Numbered from the stretch's first letter, positions 24,362 to 35,210 are shown. The stretch: 64,000 nt of DNA from Polaromonas sp. CG_9.7 (GCF_015752205.1 NZ_JADOVG010000011.1:103960-167959); one strand, 5' to 3'. The notes: generated from the letters alone by a model not told the origin. Translations and numbers: made by a program.

Positions 24362-25618
24362 TCAGGCCGCGACAGGGTTGCCTTGCAGCAAGCTCGTTGG
24401 TTTGAAGGCTTCGCTCACCACATCACCCACCATCTCGGCGGTGATGGCTGACAGCGTCCAGCCGAGGTGACCGTGTCCGGTATTGTAAAAAACGCAGGGC
24501 GAGCGCCCACGGCCAACGCGTGGCAGCATGTTGGGCATCATGGGCCGCAAACCCGCCCAAGGTATGACGCTCTGGGTGTTGATGCCGGGAAAGCAGCGCT
24601 GCACCCAGTCCACCAGGGGCTTGATGCGGTCGGCACGAATGTCACGGTTGTATCCGTTGAACTCGGCTGTGCCGGCCACCCGGAAACGGTCAAGGCCCAG
24701 GCGGCTGGTGACCAGCTTGGTTTCATCGTCCAGCAAACTGACCACGGGGGCTGCCGCCTGACTTTGCGCGTCTTGCAGGTTGACGGTGATGGAATAGCCC
24801 TTGACCGGGTAGATGTTCACGCGGTCGCCCAGCGAGGCAGCCAGCGCGCGGCTGGCGGTGCCGGCACAGACCACCACGCCGTCAAAGACCGCGCGGGTTT
24901 CCTGGGCGCCATGACCCACCGTCACGCAGGCCTGGGTTGCGTCTGCCGTCACGCTTTTTACGTCTTGGTCATAGAGGCATGTCACACCCAGTCGTACGGC
25001 GGCTTCGGCCAGGCCCTTGGTGAAGCGGTGGATATCGCCGGTCGAGTCGCTTTCGGTGAAATAGCCGCCGTAATACTTGCCGGCCAGCGTCGGCTCGAGG
25101 ACGCGCATCTCTTCAGGGGTGACGGCGCGGCGTGGCAGACCGCCTTCGGCCAGCAACTTGGAAACCTTGCCTGCGTGGTCAAAGCTGGCCTTGTCGCGGT
25201 AAATGTGAAGAATGCCTTCTTTTTTCAGGTCAAAGTCTATGCCCTCCTGTTCGGCCCAGCCCAGCAGATGCTTGCGCGCCGCGATGGCCAGGCGCGTGGT
25301 TTCTATGGTGTTGCTTCGATAGTTGGGAATGTTTGCAATGAACTCGGCAAACCACGATATTTTGTGCCAGCTGGGTTTGGGACTGACCAGCAGCGGGGCA
25401 TCGCTCTTGAGCATCCACTTCAGGCCCTTGAGCAGCGTTGACCAGTGGTTCCACACCTCTGCGTTGGACGCGGAAAGCTGGCCGCCATTGGCAAACGAGG
25501 TTTCCATGGCGGCATAACGGTGCTTTTCGAACAAAGTGACAGAAAAGCCGCGCTTGGCCAGTGCGTAGGCTGTGGTCACGCCGGTGATGCCACCACCAAT
25601 GACTGCGATTTTTTTCAT
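24362..25618 (-). CDS. dadA: DadA-like FAD-dependent D-amino-acid dehydrogenase / glycine oxidase
   Basis: A 418-residue FAD oxidoreductase. The dinucleotide-binding motif is at the N-terminus (IAVIGGGITGVTTAYALAKR), followed by ETSFANGGQLS, and a C-terminal FAD segment PNMLPRVGRGRSPCVFYNTG with GHGHLGWTLS. The fold is that of the small subunit of D-amino acid dehydrogenase, which oxidatively deaminates D-alanine and similar substrates and passes electrons to the respiratory chain. The start is ATG 25618 (MKKIAVIGGG). A tandem glycine riboswitch about 60 nt upstream implies the relevant amino acid is glycine (or that glycine signals the pathway), so glycine or sarcosine oxidation is a serious alternative to D-alanine. 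Confidence 0.88.
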   Translation of the reverse strand: MKKIAVIGGGITGVTTAYALAKRGFSVTLFEKHRYAAMETSFANGGQLSASNAEVWNHWSTLLKGLKWMLKSDAPLLVSPKPSWHKISWFAEFIANIPNYRSNTIETTRLAIAARKHLLGWAEQEGIDFDLKKEGILHIYRDKASFDHAGKVSKLLAEGGLPRRAVTPEEMRVLEPTLAGKYYGGYFTESDSTGDIHRFTKGLAEAAVRLGVTCLYDQDVKSVTADATQACVTVGHGAQETRAVFDGVVVCAGTASRALAASLGDRVNIYPVKGYSITVNLQDAQSQAAAPVVSLLDDETKLVTSRLGLDRFRVAGTAEFNGYNRDIRADRIKPLVDWVQRCFPGINTQSVIPWAGLRPMMPNMLPRVGRGRSPCVFYNTGHGHLGWTLSAITAEMVGDVVSEAFKPTSLLQGNPVAA

Positions 25619-25677
25619 GAAAGTCTCCAGCAACGTCAAGGGGTTGAGCCCGCGCGCAAATGTGCTGCGGACACCCC

Positions 25678-25878
25678 CTCTGTTCTGGACCTGAGAGATT
25701 CACCGGCCTTCGCTTGTGGCAGGGCTGGTTTGCTCCTTCGGTGCACCGCATGACGTAGCCTGCGGCAACTCTTCAGAGATCAATAGTGATGCCGGTCCTT
25801 TGGCCTGAGAGTTTCCGGGGTGGTTGCTCCTTCGGCGCCGGGTACTGCGTTAGCCGTACCACAGACTCTTCCGGCATC
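25678..25878 (-). promoter_or_regulatory. Tandem glycine riboswitch
   Basis: Read on the minus strand, two consecutive glycine aptamers precede dadA. Aptamer 1 (25878 to 25788) is closed by GATGCCGG/CCGGCATC and contains GGAAGAGTCTG, CGCCGAAGGAGCAACC and AACTCTCAGGCC-AAAGGACC. Aptamer 2 (25778 to 25678) is closed by CTCTG/CAGAG and contains TGAAGAGTTGCC, CACCGAAGGAGCAAACC and AATCTCTCAGGTCCAGAACAGAG. The linker is only about 9 nt. These are the classic conserved segments of the gcvT-type glycine riboswitch. No U-run terminator is visible before the dadA start; activation or translational control is therefore likely, but the expression platform is not resolved. Confidence 0.95.
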
Positions 25879-25983
25879 AAGCAGGCTAAGCGCCGATTGA
25901 TGCATGCCGTTCTCAATGAGAGCGGCAATGATGGTAATTTATCAGCTATCCGGCTAGATCAACAAACTTTTTCAGATTTTGCG

Positions 25984-26012
25984 GCATCTTTGTCAAGATA
26001 CGACAAAGATGC
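25984..26012. terminator. Perfect 11-bp inverted repeat after glnD
   Basis: GCATCTTTGTC / GACAAAGATGC with a 7-nt loop, 10 bp beyond the glnD stop codon. No U tract follows on the minus strand, so it could instead be an operator for the riboswitch/dadA transcript. Confidence 0.45.
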
Positions 26013-26022
26013 GTGCTGAATC

Positions 26023-28701
26023 TTATTCGCTCAAGGCCTTGAGCAACTCGGTTTCAATCGCAATCTGCGCTTTGTTGTGCTGCAGTTCAGGTCCGTCGAT
26101 CAAAAAAGTGTCTTCGACCCGTTCGCCCAGCGTTGTCACCTTGGCCAGCTTGACGTTGATGTGGTGATTGGCCAGCACGCGTGCAATCAGGTAAAGCAAG
26201 CCGACCCGGTCGCTGGCCGACACGCTGAGTAACCACCGCTGGGCTTTTTCATCCGGCCGCAAATCGACGCGTGGGGTCACCGGAAAGCTTTTGACGCGGC
26301 GCGACACCCGGCCTTTGCTGGGTGGCGGCAGCGGGCCTTTTTCTTCCAGAATGCGGCCCAGGTTCACCTCCACCATGGTGGCCAGTTCGCGGTAGTGCTC
26401 TTCCAGCAGCTCGCTGGTGACCTGGAATGTGTCCAGGGCAAAGCCGTTGTTGGTGGTGTGCACCTTGGCGTCCAGGATGCTGAAGTCGGATTTGTCAAAG
26501 AAGCCGCAGATGCGCACGAACAGGTCTGGCGCATCGGGCGTGTAGACCAGCACCTGCATGCCTTCGCCGGTTGCCGACTGGCGCACGCGCACTGTCACCA
26601 CGGCCTTGCCGATGTGGCGCGACAGGTGCCGGGCATGCCAGGCAATGTCGGCGGCTTCGTGGCGCATGAAATAGCTCACGTCCAGCGTGTCCCAGAGCGC
26701 CTTGTAGGCCTGGAAGGGCTCGGCGTGCAGTGCCAAAAGCGTCAGTGCGCCGCGCTTGCGGGCCTCGATCTCGGCGGCGGCATCGGGCGCGCGTCCGCCC
26801 AGCACGCGCAGTGTGTAGCGATACAGGTCTTCCAGCAGCTTGCCCTTCCAGGCATTCCATACTTTCGGACTGGTACCGCGAATATCGGCCACCGTGAGCA
26901 GGTAGAGGGCGGTCAGGTAGCGTTCGTTTCCGACCCGCTTGGCAAATGTGGCGATGACCTCCGGGTTGCTCAGGTCCTCCTTCTGGGCCGTGCGGCTCAT
27001 GCTCAGGTGTTCGCCCACCAGGAACTCGATCAGCCGGGTGTCCTCGGCGGCAATGCCGTGCTGACGGCAGAAAGTGCGCACATCCTTGCGGCCCAGCTCG
27101 GAGTGGTCGCCGCCGCGCCCCTTGGCAATGTCGTGGAACAGCGCGGCGATGTACAGAATCCACGGCTTGTCCCAGCCTGCGGCCAGTTGCGAGCACATCG
27201 GGTATTCATGCGAATGCTCGGCCATGAAAAAACGCCGCATGTTGCGCAGCACCATCAGGATGTGCTGGTCGACGGTGTAGACGTGGAACAGGTCGTGCTG
27301 CATCTGCCCGACGATGCCCCGAAACACCCACAGATAACGGCCCAGCACCGAGGTCTGGTTCATCAGCCGCATGGCGTGGGTGATGCCTTGGCCCTGCTGC
27401 AGGATGCGCAGGAAAGTCGCCCGGTTCACCGGGTCGGTGCGAAATTTCGCATTCATCATGCCGCGGGCGTTGTAGAGCGCGCGCAAGGTGCGTGCCGACA
27501 AGCCCCGGATGCCGACATGGGTTTCGAACAGCAGGAAGGTTTCCAGGATGGCGTGAGGCTCCCGCAGGTAAAGGTCGTCACTGGCCACTTCGAGCATGCC
27601 GGCCTTGTCCAGAAAGCGCGCATTGAGCGGGCGCAGCGGATAGTTGCAGGGGCTGAGATGCTCCTCGATATTGAGCAGCAATATCTGGTTCAGCTGGGTG
27701 ACCGCCTTGGCCGTCCAGTAATAGCGGCGCATCAGCGCTTCGCTGGGGCGCGCCGGCGGGCGTCTGGCCGCCCGTCCGCCCCGGGGTGACACGGCCCTGT
27801 CCAGCGGCAGGGCCACCTGAGCCGCATCCAGTGCAGGCAGGCGTTCGCTTCGGTTGCCAGGCTGTGTGTGATAGCCGAAAGATTCGGCCACTGTTGTCTG
27901 CAGGTCAAACACCAGGCGGTCTTCGCGCCGACGGGCAATGATGTGCAGACGCGCCCGTATCAGGCTCAGCAAGGCCTCGTTGGCCTTGATCTGCCGGACT
28001 TCAAAGCTTGAGATCAGCCCGTTTCTGGCCAGCTCGTCCCAGGATTTCCCCAGGCCTGCAGCGCGGGCCACCCACAGCACCACCTGCAGGTCGCGCAGCC
28101 CGCCGGGCGATTCCTTGCAATTGGGCTCCAGCGCGTAGGGTGTGTTGTCAAACTTGTTGTGGCGCTGGCGCATTTCCAGCGTCTTGGCGATAAAAAACGC
28201 CTTGGGGTCAAGAATTGCGTCAAGCTGCGCCTGCAGGCGCTGGTAGCAATCGGCCCCGCCAGTCACCAGACGCATTTCAAGCAGCGAGGTCTGCACGGTG
28301 ACGTCCTTGGCCGCTTCCTCGACGCAGTGGGCCGCCGTGCGAACACTGGAGCCAATCTGCAGCCCGCAGTCCCAGCAGCTGCTGATAAAGTCTTCGACCT
28401 TCGCCTTGAGCGCCGGGTTATTTTCAACATCGATCGCGTCGTCGGGCAGCAGCAGAAGTACATCGACATCGGAATGCGGAAACAATTCGCCCCGGCCAAA
28501 ACCGCCGACCGCGATCAGGCAGGCATCCCGCGGAAATTCGGCTTGTTGCCACAGGCGCCGCAGGGTGGTGTCGGTCAGCTGGCTCAGCTTTTGCAGCAGT
28601 CCATGGATGCCCCGGGTCGAGGCACCGCTGCCCGCCAGCGCGGCCAGAACAACCGCCTTGCCAACACTGTATTGTTCACGAAAGGGAGCCAGTTCAGTCA
28701 T
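26023..28701 (-). CDS. glnD: Bifunctional PII uridylyltransferase/uridylyl-removing enzyme
   Basis: The glutamine sensor of nitrogen regulation: it uridylylates PII when glutamine is low and removes UMP when it is high. With the ATG at 28701 it has 892 residues. Domains: nucleotidyltransferase with [20 protein letters not shown] (about residues 75-95), the HD hydrolase domain with [17 protein letters not shown], and two C-terminal ACT domains ([35 protein letters not shown]). Residues about 278-322 form an Arg/Pro-rich insertion before [15 protein letters not shown]. It follows map by 59 bp on the same strand, a common pairing. I reject the longer ORF start at 28878. Confidence 0.96.
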   Translation of the reverse strand: MTELAPFREQYSVGKAVVLAALAGSGASTRGIHGLLQKLSQLTDTTLRRLWQQAEFPRDACLIAVGGFGRGELFPHSDVDVLLLLPDDAIDVENNPALKAKVEDFISSCWDCGLQIGSSVRTAAHCVEEAAKDVTVQTSLLEMRLVTGGADCYQRLQAQLDAILDPKAFFIAKTLEMRQRHNKFDNTPYALEPNCKESPGGLRDLQVVLWVARAAGLGKSWDELARNGLISSFEVRQIKANEALLSLIRARLHIIARRREDRLVFDLQTTVAESFGYHTQPGNRSERLPALDAAQVALPLDRAVSPRGGRAARRPPARPSEALMRRYYWTAKAVTQLNQILLLNIEEHLSPCNYPLRPLNARFLDKAGMLEVASDDLYLREPHAILETFLLFETHVGIRGLSARTLRALYNARGMMNAKFRTDPVNRATFLRILQQGQGITHAMRLMNQTSVLGRYLWVFRGIVGQMQHDLFHVYTVDQHILMVLRNMRRFFMAEHSHEYPMCSQLAAGWDKPWILYIAALFHDIAKGRGGDHSELGRKDVRTFCRQHGIAAEDTRLIEFLVGEHLSMSRTAQKEDLSNPEVIATFAKRVGNERYLTALYLLTVADIRGTSPKVWNAWKGKLLEDLYRYTLRVLGGRAPDAAAEIEARKRGALTLLALHAEPFQAYKALWDTLDVSYFMRHEAADIAWHARHLSRHIGKAVVTVRVRQSATGEGMQVLVYTPDAPDLFVRICGFFDKSDFSILDAKVHTTNNGFALDTFQVTSELLEEHYRELATMVEVNLGRILEEKGPLPPPSKGRVSRRVKSFPVTPRVDLRPDEKAQRWLLSVSASDRVGLLYLIARVLANHHINVKLAKVTTLGERVEDTFLIDGPELQHNKAQIAIETELLKALSE

Positions 28702-28760
28702 GATGGCGGGGCCTGACCTTGAAAGAATCGAAGAAGGCAGTCCCGTCAGGGAGGCCGGGA

Positions 28761-29594
28761 TCAGGCGGCGGTTGTTTCGCGCGACAGCTGCGGCACGAAA
28801 TCCGGAATTGGCGGGCTGCCGGCCGACAGCGTCAGCACTTCGTAACCGGTCTCGGTGACCAGCACCATGTGTTCCCATTGCGCCGACAGCGAATGGTCGC
28901 GCGTCACGATGCTCCAGCCGTCTTTTTCCGGACCATCCTTGATGTCGCGCTTGCCGATGTTGATCATCGGCTCGATGGTGAACACCATGCCGGGCTTGAG
29001 TTCGTCAAGCGTGCCCGGGCGGCCGTAATGCAGCACCTGCGGGTCTTCATGGAACTTGGTGCCGATGCCGTGGCCGCAGAACTCGCGCACGACCGAGTAA
29101 CCCTGCTTTTCGGCAAACGTCTGGATGGCGTGGCCGATGTCGCCCAAGTGGGCGCCGGGACGCACGCACATGATGCCCTTCCACATGGCGTCGTAGGTGA
29201 CCTGGCACAGGCGCTTGGCGGCAATCGAGCATTCGCCGATCAGGAACATGCGGCTGCTGTCGCCGTGCCAGCCGTCCTTGATGCCAGTGACGTCCACATT
29301 GACGATGTCGCCCTTTTTCAGCGGCTTGTCGTTCGGAACGCCATGGCACACCTGATGATTGATCGAGGTGCACAGCGACTTGGGGTAGGGCGGATAGCTG
29401 GGCGGGCCATAGCCGAGCGTGGCCGGGACAGTTCCTTGCACGTCGACCATGTAGTCGTGCGCCAGCTGGTTGATTTCGTTGGTCGTCACACCGGGCTTGA
29501 TGAAAGGGGTCAGATAGTCCAGCAACTCGCCGGCCAGTCTGCCCGCCACGCGCACGCCTTCGATACCGGCTGCATCTTTGTAAGTAATACTCAT
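28761..29594 (-). CDS. map: Methionine aminopeptidase, type I
   Basis: Removes the initiator methionine from nascent proteins. At 277 residues it has the five metal ligands in order: Asp in [11 protein letters not shown], Asp in GDSSRMF, His in [12 protein letters not shown], Glu in [10 protein letters not shown] and Glu in [10 protein letters not shown]; the substrate-stacking Cys/Tyr segment [11 protein letters not shown] is typical of type Ia enzymes. It is divergent from purL and upstream of glnD on the same strand. In many proteobacteria map is near rpsB/tsf; here it is not, at least within this window. Confidence 0.96.
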   Translation of the reverse strand: MSITYKDAAGIEGVRVAGRLAGELLDYLTPFIKPGVTTNEINQLAHDYMVDVQGTVPATLGYGPPSYPPYPKSLCTSINHQVCHGVPNDKPLKKGDIVNVDVTGIKDGWHGDSSRMFLIGECSIAAKRLCQVTYDAMWKGIMCVRPGAHLGDIGHAIQTFAEKQGYSVVREFCGHGIGTKFHEDPQVLHYGRPGTLDELKPGMVFTIEPMINIGKRDIKDGPEKDGWSIVTRDHSLSAQWEHMVLVTETGYEVLTLSAGSPPIPDFVPQLSRETTAA

Positions 29595-29820
29595 GGAGGA
29601 ATTATCCCACTGGCGTCTGTTGCGTGCTTTTCAACGGGCAGCAAGGCTTTTGACGGTGCATCAAAGCGCGGCCGGTGCGCTGATAAAATTGCCGTTTGAC
29701 GCGAACTGCGCAGATTCTGGCCTTTTGCCGGGAAGTTATTTCCAGCAAAAGGCTTCATATTCGACAAAAACAGCTTGCTGGCTGCCCTCCACCACTTTTA
29801 TCCAAAAGGCCACCCGTACC

Positions 29821-32800
29821 GTGACCCTGCACCTGACGACTTTTGAGGGCGACGCCCACGGCATCAGCGCCCTGAGCGATTTTCGCGTCCAGCAACTTCT
29901 GCCCCGGCTGCAAGCCATCCACGACAAGATCGTCGGCATCAGCGCCCGGTTTGTGCATCTGGTCGCCACCGAAGCGACTCCTTCGCCGGACCTGAAAAAC
30001 CGGCTGGCGGCCTTGCTCAGCTACGGCGAACCGTGCGCACAGCCCGCCGCAAATGCCGCCGACAACGTGTTGTTCATCGTGTCTCCGCGCTTCGGCACGG
30101 TGTCGCCGTGGGCGTCGAAAGCCACTGACATCGCGCACAACTGCGGCTTGGACGTGCGGCGTATCGAGCGCATCACCGAATACCGGCTGAGCCTGAAATC
30201 CGGCTTTTTCAGCAAATCGGCACTGACGGAATCCCAGCACGATCAGGTCGCCGCGTTGCTTCACGACCGCATGACGGAAAGCGTGGTTGCCGACCGTGCC
30301 CACGCAGAAGCGGGCTTGTTCACCGAGCTGCAGGGTGCGCCGTTGCAGACCATTGACGTACTGCAGGGCGGAAAAGCCGCGCTGCAGCAGGCCAACAGCG
30401 AGTTCGGCCTGGCACTGGCTGAAGACGAGATTGGCTATTTGGTCCAGGCCTTTACCCAGTTGCAGCGCAACCCGACCGATGTCGAGCTGATGATGTTTGC
30501 GCAGGCCAACAGCGAGCATTGCCGGCACAAGATTTTCAACGCCGATTTCACGATTGATGGTGCGCTCCAGGACAAAAGCCTGTTCGGCATGATCCGCAAC
30601 ACCGAGAAGCTCAACCCGCAGCACACGGTGGTGGCCTATTCAGACAACGCTTCGGTCATGGAAGGTGCGAAAATCCAGCGATTTTATGCAAAATCGGCCT
30701 CTGGCGCAGGTGTGACGGGCGCAAGCAGCTATCAAAGTTATAGCGCCATGGACGATGTGCTGACGCATGTGCTGATGAAGGTGGAAACCCATAACCATCC
30801 AACGGCGATTTCCCCGTTTCCCGGCGCATCGACCGGCGCAGGCGGTGAAATCCGCGACGAAGGCGCGACCGGGCGCGGCTCCAAACCGAAAGCCGGTTTG
30901 ACAGGCTTCACGGTTTCAAAACTGTTTGACGGCGATTACGGCAAGCCCGGCCACATCGCCAGCCCGCTGCAAATCATGACGGAAGGCCCGCTGGGCGGCG
31001 CGGCGTTCAACAACGAGTTTGGCCGGCCCAACCTGAATGGCTACTTCCGCGAGTACGAGCAGACCGTCGGCGGCCAGCGCTGGGGTTACCACAAGCCGAT
31101 CATGATTGCCGGCGGCGTCGGCACGATTGATGCCGAGCTGACGCACAAGATTTTGTTTCCGGCCGGCACGCTCCTGATTCAGCTGGGCGGCCCCGGCATG
31201 CGCATCGGCATGGGCGGAAGCGCCGCCAGTTCGATGGCGTCGGGCGCCAACGCGGCACAGCTCGACTTTGATTCGGTGCAGCGCGGCAACCCGGAAATCG
31301 AGCGCCGCGCGCAGGAAGTCATCAACCAGTGCGCCCAGCTGGGCCTTAGCAATCCGATCCTGGCGATTCACGATGTCGGCGCGGGCGGCTTGTCCAACGC
31401 CTTTCCCGAACTGGTGAACGACGCCGGGCGCGGGGCGCGCTTTGACCTGCGCGCCGTCAAGCTCGAAGAAAGCGGCTTGTCGCCCAAGGAAATCTGGAGC
31501 AACGAGAGCCAGGAACGCTATGTGATGGCGATTGCACCCGAGTCGCTGGCGCAATTCGAGGCGTTTTGCGAGCGCGAACGCTGCCCGTTTGCGGTGATTG
31601 GCGTGGCGACGGAAGTAAGGGAGTTGATCGTCACAGACGAAGTAAGTACTGGCCTTCCAAATCAGCCGGGGTCGCAGAACCGGCTTAGCCGGACTGCAGG
31701 CGCAGCGACCCCCTCGGGGGGCAGCGAACCACACGCAGTGGGGAGCGTGGGGATTCCAGTTCATATGCCCATGAATGTCTTGCTGGGAAAACCCCCCAAG
31801 ATGCACCGCGACGTAACTACCGTGGCGCGCAAGATCAAGCCGATTGACCTGACCGGCGTTGACCTGCAAAAAAGCTGCATTGACGTGCTGATCCACCCCA
31901 CCGTGGCGTCCAAGCGTTTCTTGATCACCATTGGCGACCGCACCGTGGGCGGCATGACACACCGCGACCAGATGGTCGGCCCGTGGCAGGTGCCGGTGGC
32001 CGATTGCGCGGTGACGCTGGCCGATTACCAGGGCTTTGGCGGCGAGGCCATGAGCATGGGCGAGCGCACGCCGCTGGCCGCCATGGGCTCGGGTGGGGCC
32101 GCCGCGTCCGGCCGCATGGCCGTGGCCGAAGCCATCACGAACCTGCTGGCTGCGCCGATCGAGCTGGCGCGCGTCAAGCTGTCGGCCAACTGGATGGCTG
32201 CCTGCGGCGAGCCGGGCCAGGACGCTGCGCTGTACGAGACCGTCAAGGCCGTTGGCATGGAACTGTGCCCGGCGCTGGGCGTGTCGATTCCGGTCGGCAA
32301 GGATTCGCTGTCGATGCGCACCGTCTGGAAAGACGAGGGCGATGGCGCGGCGAAAAAGGTCATCTCGCCGGTGTCGCTGATCGTCAGCGCCTTTGCCACG
32401 CTGGCCGATGTGCGCGGCACGCTCACGCCTGAGCTGAACACGGTGGAAGCCGACACGACCTTGATCCTGATCGACCTGGGCAAGGGCCAGCGCCGCATGG
32501 GTGGCTCCATCCTGGCGCAAACGCTCAATATTGAAGACGGCGAAGTCCCCGACCTGGACGACCCGCAAGACCTGGTGAATCTGGTCAATGCCATCAATGA
32601 ACTGCGCGCGCAGCGCCAGATCCTGGCTTACCACGACCGCAGTGACGGCGGCCTGTTCGCCGCCGCCTGCGAAATGGCCTTTGCCGGCCATGTCGGCGTG
32701 TCGCTGAACATTGACATGCTGCTGGTCGAGGGCGACGGCATCAGCGACAGCCGCATGGAAATGGGCGACAGCAAGAACTGGGCGTCGCAGGTCAGCGGTC

Positions 32801-33966
32801 GCCGTGACGAGCTGACGCTCAAGGCGCTGTTCAACGAAGAACTGGGTGTGGTGATTCAGGTGGCAACGTCCGTGCGCAATGACGTGATGCAGACACTGCG
32901 CACGCACGGACTGTCCAAATTCAGCCATTTCGTCGGCAAGACCCGGCCGGCGCATGCATCCCTTGACGTCGGCAAGGGTGAAGTGCATGTCTGGCGCGAC
33001 ACCAAGGCAGTGTTCAAGGCCAAGCTTCAGGACCTGCACCAGGTCTGGGACGCCGTGAGCTGGAAGATTTGCCAGCAGCGTGACAACCCGGCCGGCGCGG
33101 ACAGGGAACATGCGGCAGCCGGTGATCTGGCGGACCCGGGCTTGCATGTTTTCCTGCCGCCCGCCATGCGCGACGGCATTCATGCCCCGGCGCTGATGCT
33201 GTCGCGCCCGAAAGTGGCGGTCTTGCGCGAACAAGGCGTTAACTCGCATGTGGAAATGGCTTATGCCTTCACGCAAGCCGGTTTTGATGCCATCGACGTG
33301 CACATGACCGACCTGCAGACCGGCCGCGCCCGGTTGGCCAATTTTTCCGGCGTCGTCGCATGCGGGGGTTTTAGCTACGGCGACACGCTGGGCGCAGGCA
33401 TCGGCTGGGCGCGTTCTATCACCTTCAATCCGCTGCTGGCCGAGCAGTTCAGCAGTTTCTTTGGCCGCAACGACACTTTTGGCCTGGGTGTGTGCAACGG
33501 CTGCCAGATGTTTGCCGAACTGGCCGACATCATTCCCGGCGCCGAGGCCTGGCCGCGCTTCACCACCAACCGCAGCGAGCGTTTCGAGGCGCGGCTGTCG
33601 ATGGTCGAGGTGCTGGAATCGCCCAGCCTGTTCTTCGCCGGCATGGCGGGCATGCGTCTGCCGATTGCCGTGGCGCACGGCGAAGGCTACGCCAACTTTG
33701 CGCACCGGGGCGACGCCGGCAAGGCGATCGCGGCCATGCGCTTCACGGACAACCATGGCCAGCCAACCGAAGCCTATCCGGCCAATCCGAACGGCAGCAC
33801 CGGCGGCTTGACGGCCGTCACCACATCAGACGGCCGCTTCACCGCGATGATGCCGCACCCCGAGCGGGTGTTTCGCAATGTGCAGATGAGCTGGACCAAT
33901 CTGGACAAGAGCGCCGCCAGCCCCTGGATGCAGCTGTGGCACAACGCCCGCCAGTGGGTCGGTTGA
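29821..33966 (+). CDS. purL: Phosphoribosylformylglycinamidine synthase (large, fused PurL)
   Basis: Makes FGAM from FGAR, glutamine and ATP in purine synthesis. The fused form has an N-terminal PurS-like domain, two AIRS-type halves ([32 protein letters not shown]) and a C-terminal glutamine amidotransferase with nucleophile Cys at about residue 1225 ([12 protein letters not shown]) and a His-Pro-Glu triad region MPHPERVF. I start at GTG 29821, where similarity begins, giving 1381 residues, about 85 more than E. coli. Two repeats are built in: the short repeat at residues about 287-308 and the GC-rich element at about 615-645, just before [12 protein letters not shown]. No frame is broken. 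Confidence 0.95.
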   Translation: MTLHLTTFEGDAHGISALSDFRVQQLLPRLQAIHDKIVGISARFVHLVATEATPSPDLKNRLAALLSYGEPCAQPAANAADNVLFIVSPRFGTVSPWASKATDIAHNCGLDVRRIERITEYRLSLKSGFFSKSALTESQHDQVAALLHDRMTESVVADRAHAEAGLFTELQGAPLQTIDVLQGGKAALQQANSEFGLALAEDEIGYLVQAFTQLQRNPTDVELMMFAQANSEHCRHKIFNADFTIDGALQDKSLFGMIRNTEKLNPQHTVVAYSDNASVMEGAKIQRFYAKSASGAGVTGASSYQSYSAMDDVLTHVLMKVETHNHPTAISPFPGASTGAGGEIRDEGATGRGSKPKAGLTGFTVSKLFDGDYGKPGHIASPLQIMTEGPLGGAAFNNEFGRPNLNGYFREYEQTVGGQRWGYHKPIMIAGGVGTIDAELTHKILFPAGTLLIQLGGPGMRIGMGGSAASSMASGANAAQLDFDSVQRGNPEIERRAQEVINQCAQLGLSNPILAIHDVGAGGLSNAFPELVNDAGRGARFDLRAVKLEESGLSPKEIWSNESQERYVMAIAPESLAQFEAFCERERCPFAVIGVATEVRELIVTDEVSTGLPNQPGSQNRLSRTAGAATPSGGSEPHAVGSVGIPVHMPMNVLLGKPPKMHRDVTTVARKIKPIDLTGVDLQKSCIDVLIHPTVASKRFLITIGDRTVGGMTHRDQMVGPWQVPVADCAVTLADYQGFGGEAMSMGERTPLAAMGSGGAAASGRMAVAEAITNLLAAPIELARVKLSANWMAACGEPGQDAALYETVKAVGMELCPALGVSIPVGKDSLSMRTVWKDEGDGAAKKVISPVSLIVSAFATLADVRGTLTPELNTVEADTTLILIDLGKGQRRMGGSILAQTLNIEDGEVPDLDDPQDLVNLVNAINELRAQRQILAYHDRSDGGLFAAACEMAFAGHVGVSLNIDMLLVEGDGISDSRMEMGDSKNWASQVSGRRDELTLKALFNEELGVVIQVATSVRNDVMQTLRTHGLSKFSHFVGKTRPAHASLDVGKGEVHVWRDTKAVFKAKLQDLHQVWDAVSWKICQQRDNPAGADREHAAAGDLADPGLHVFLPPAMRDGIHAPALMLSRPKVAVLREQGVNSHVEMAYAFTQAGFDAIDVHMTDLQTGRARLANFSGVVACGGFSYGDTLGAGIGWARSITFNPLLAEQFSSFFGRNDTFGLGVCNGCQMFAELADIIPGAEAWPRFTTNRSERFEARLSMVEVLESPSLFFAGMAGMRLPIAVAHGEGYANFAHRGDAGKAIAAMRFTDNHGQPTEAYPANPNGSTGGLTAVTTSDGRFTAMMPHPERVFRNVQMSWTNLDKSAASPWMQLWHNARQWVG
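30728..30744. repeat. Short interspersed repeat, 17-bp core (inside purL)
   Basis: Core GCTAT-CAAAGTT-ATAGC with the flank on the low-coordinate side. The minus strand reads ATAGCTGCTTGCGCCCGTC, then CCTGCGCCAGAGGCCGATTT, closely matching the dapE copy. It encodes the Ser/Gly/Ala-rich loop before [13 protein letters not shown]. Confidence 0.8.
31665..31753 (+). repeat. GC-rich repeat, copy C, inserted in frame inside purL
   Basis: About 89 bp with AACCGGCTTAGCCGGACTGC, CGACCCCCTCGGGGGGCAGC, GAACCACACGCAGTGGGGAG and CGTGGGG. It lies wholly inside purL, in frame, adding roughly 30 residues ([20 protein letters not shown]). This is the only copy not next to a stop codon. Confidence 0.92.
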
Positions 33967-33985
33967 TCAGGCGGCTTTGACAATT

Positions 33986-34020
33986 ATACAAGCTGCTATC
34001 GAATATATAGCAGCTTGTAT
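33986..34020. terminator. Bidirectional hairpin between purL and the mutarotase gene (also a short-repeat core)
   Basis: A perfect 14-bp inverted repeat (ATACAAGCTGCTAT / ATAGCAGCTTGTAT) with a 7-nt loop, between convergent purL and the epimerase gene. The centre, 33995-34011, is exactly the GCTAT-N7-ATAGC core of the short repeat family, so a repeat copy seems to serve as the terminator stem. Confidence 0.65.
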
Positions 34021-34042
34021 TCGCCAGTCATGCGCAAAAGGC

Positions 34043-34924
34043 TTATTCGATGCTCAAGGTTTGTCCCAGCCAGTGCTCGGCGCCCGGTGCCAGGGCAATG
34101 ACATCGGGTCCGGCATTGGCGGCCTCGATGCAGAAATAATCCTGCCAGCCATCGTCGGGCACGTCGGTCATCTGGCGCGCGCCTTCGCTGCCGGGGTTCC
34201 ACACCACCACCGACCGGCTGCCATGCGTTTGCATGAGGATGCGGCGTTGCCAGCCCGCGTCGGTCAGTGTGCAGCGGCCGGTGTAGGCGCTGACGGTGTC
34301 CGGCGCTGCATGGTAAATGCGGTCGCAAGCCTGATCAAGGGCAAACGGCGCTTGCTGGACAGCGGCTTCCATGCCGCGCAGTTTGTCCCGGTAGGGCAGG
34401 CCGTCCAGGCCTTCGATGCCGATCTTCGCCGCACTGCTGACAGCAAAGTAACTGTGCAGCGCTTGCGTCAGTCGAAACGTCCGCGTGCCGAAGTTGCGGG
34501 TGTGCAGCGACTGGCTCAGCGTTTGGCCGAGCGTGATCTGCAGGCTGACCTGCAGGTGGGGCGCCAGGTCGGCAAGGCGGGCATCGGCACAAGGTTGCAG
34601 GCTCAAACTGACTCCATCGTCGCCGCTGGCATGCACTTCGCTGACTTGCCATGCAACCCGTCGCGCGGGCCCATGCTGCAACGCGTCTTCTGGCATGCCT
34701 TGCTTGGCAAACCACGGCCAGCACACCGGCACGCCGCCACGAATTGCTGCAGGCTCGGGCGGCGAGTCCGGGGACAACCAGAAAATCTCGCGTTGACCGG
34801 TGGGTACCCACGACAGCAGGTGCGCGCCGTGGAGCGCAATGATGGCGGTGCCGTGGCGTGTGGCCAGTTGCAAGGCCTCATGGCCTGCATGCTGGCAGGG
34901 GGTGATTTCAGGCGGCAGGTGCAT
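34043..34924 (-). CDS. D-hexose-6-phosphate mutarotase (YeaD-like aldose 1-epimerase)
   Basis: A 293-residue beta-sandwich epimerase that interconverts the alpha and beta anomers of glucose-6-phosphate and related sugar phosphates. Family landmarks are GAHLLSWVP, IRGGVPVCWPWF (substrate Arg and aromatic cluster) and the C-terminal NPGSEGARQMTDVPDDGW and FCIEAANA segments. I start at ATG 34924 (MHLPPEITPC), which is the family start. Single gene, convergent with purL. Confidence 0.9.
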   Translation of the reverse strand: MHLPPEITPCQHAGHEALQLATRHGTAIIALHGAHLLSWVPTGQREIFWLSPDSPPEPAAIRGGVPVCWPWFAKQGMPEDALQHGPARRVAWQVSEVHASGDDGVSLSLQPCADARLADLAPHLQVSLQITLGQTLSQSLHTRNFGTRTFRLTQALHSYFAVSSAAKIGIEGLDGLPYRDKLRGMEAAVQQAPFALDQACDRIYHAAPDTVSAYTGRCTLTDAGWQRRILMQTHGSRSVVVWNPGSEGARQMTDVPDDGWQDYFCIEAANAGPDVIALAPGAEHWLGQTLSIE

Positions 34925-35210
34925 GCCACGAATTATGGCTGTACCTGCTGTTTTTAATGTCGATCCTAATGGCCTGATGGCCAGAACACACAACCCTGGC
35001 GACGATGAATGCCCTGGCTTTGCGCCTGGCGTCCATGTCGCTGACCAAAAAGAAGTTTGCGGGGGGAGACGCTGTTACCGCGTTCTGCCCACCCTGGCCG
35101 TGTCGACCACGCCGAAATGACAAACCAATGCGAACAATGTTGCTGAATTTGGCTTCTGCAGGCGGTGAGATAGCTATGCGGCCGACCAGGCGAGTCACAA
35201 AGAAATACCT

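Noticed and set aside
30916..33756. A 946-codon open frame antisense to purL
   Set aside because: High GC at third positions keeps antisense frames open; the sense frame is a clear PurL with all motifs and the antisense product resembles nothing. The same applies to long antisense frames over smc (13792-15732, 15757-17172), prpE and the thiolase.
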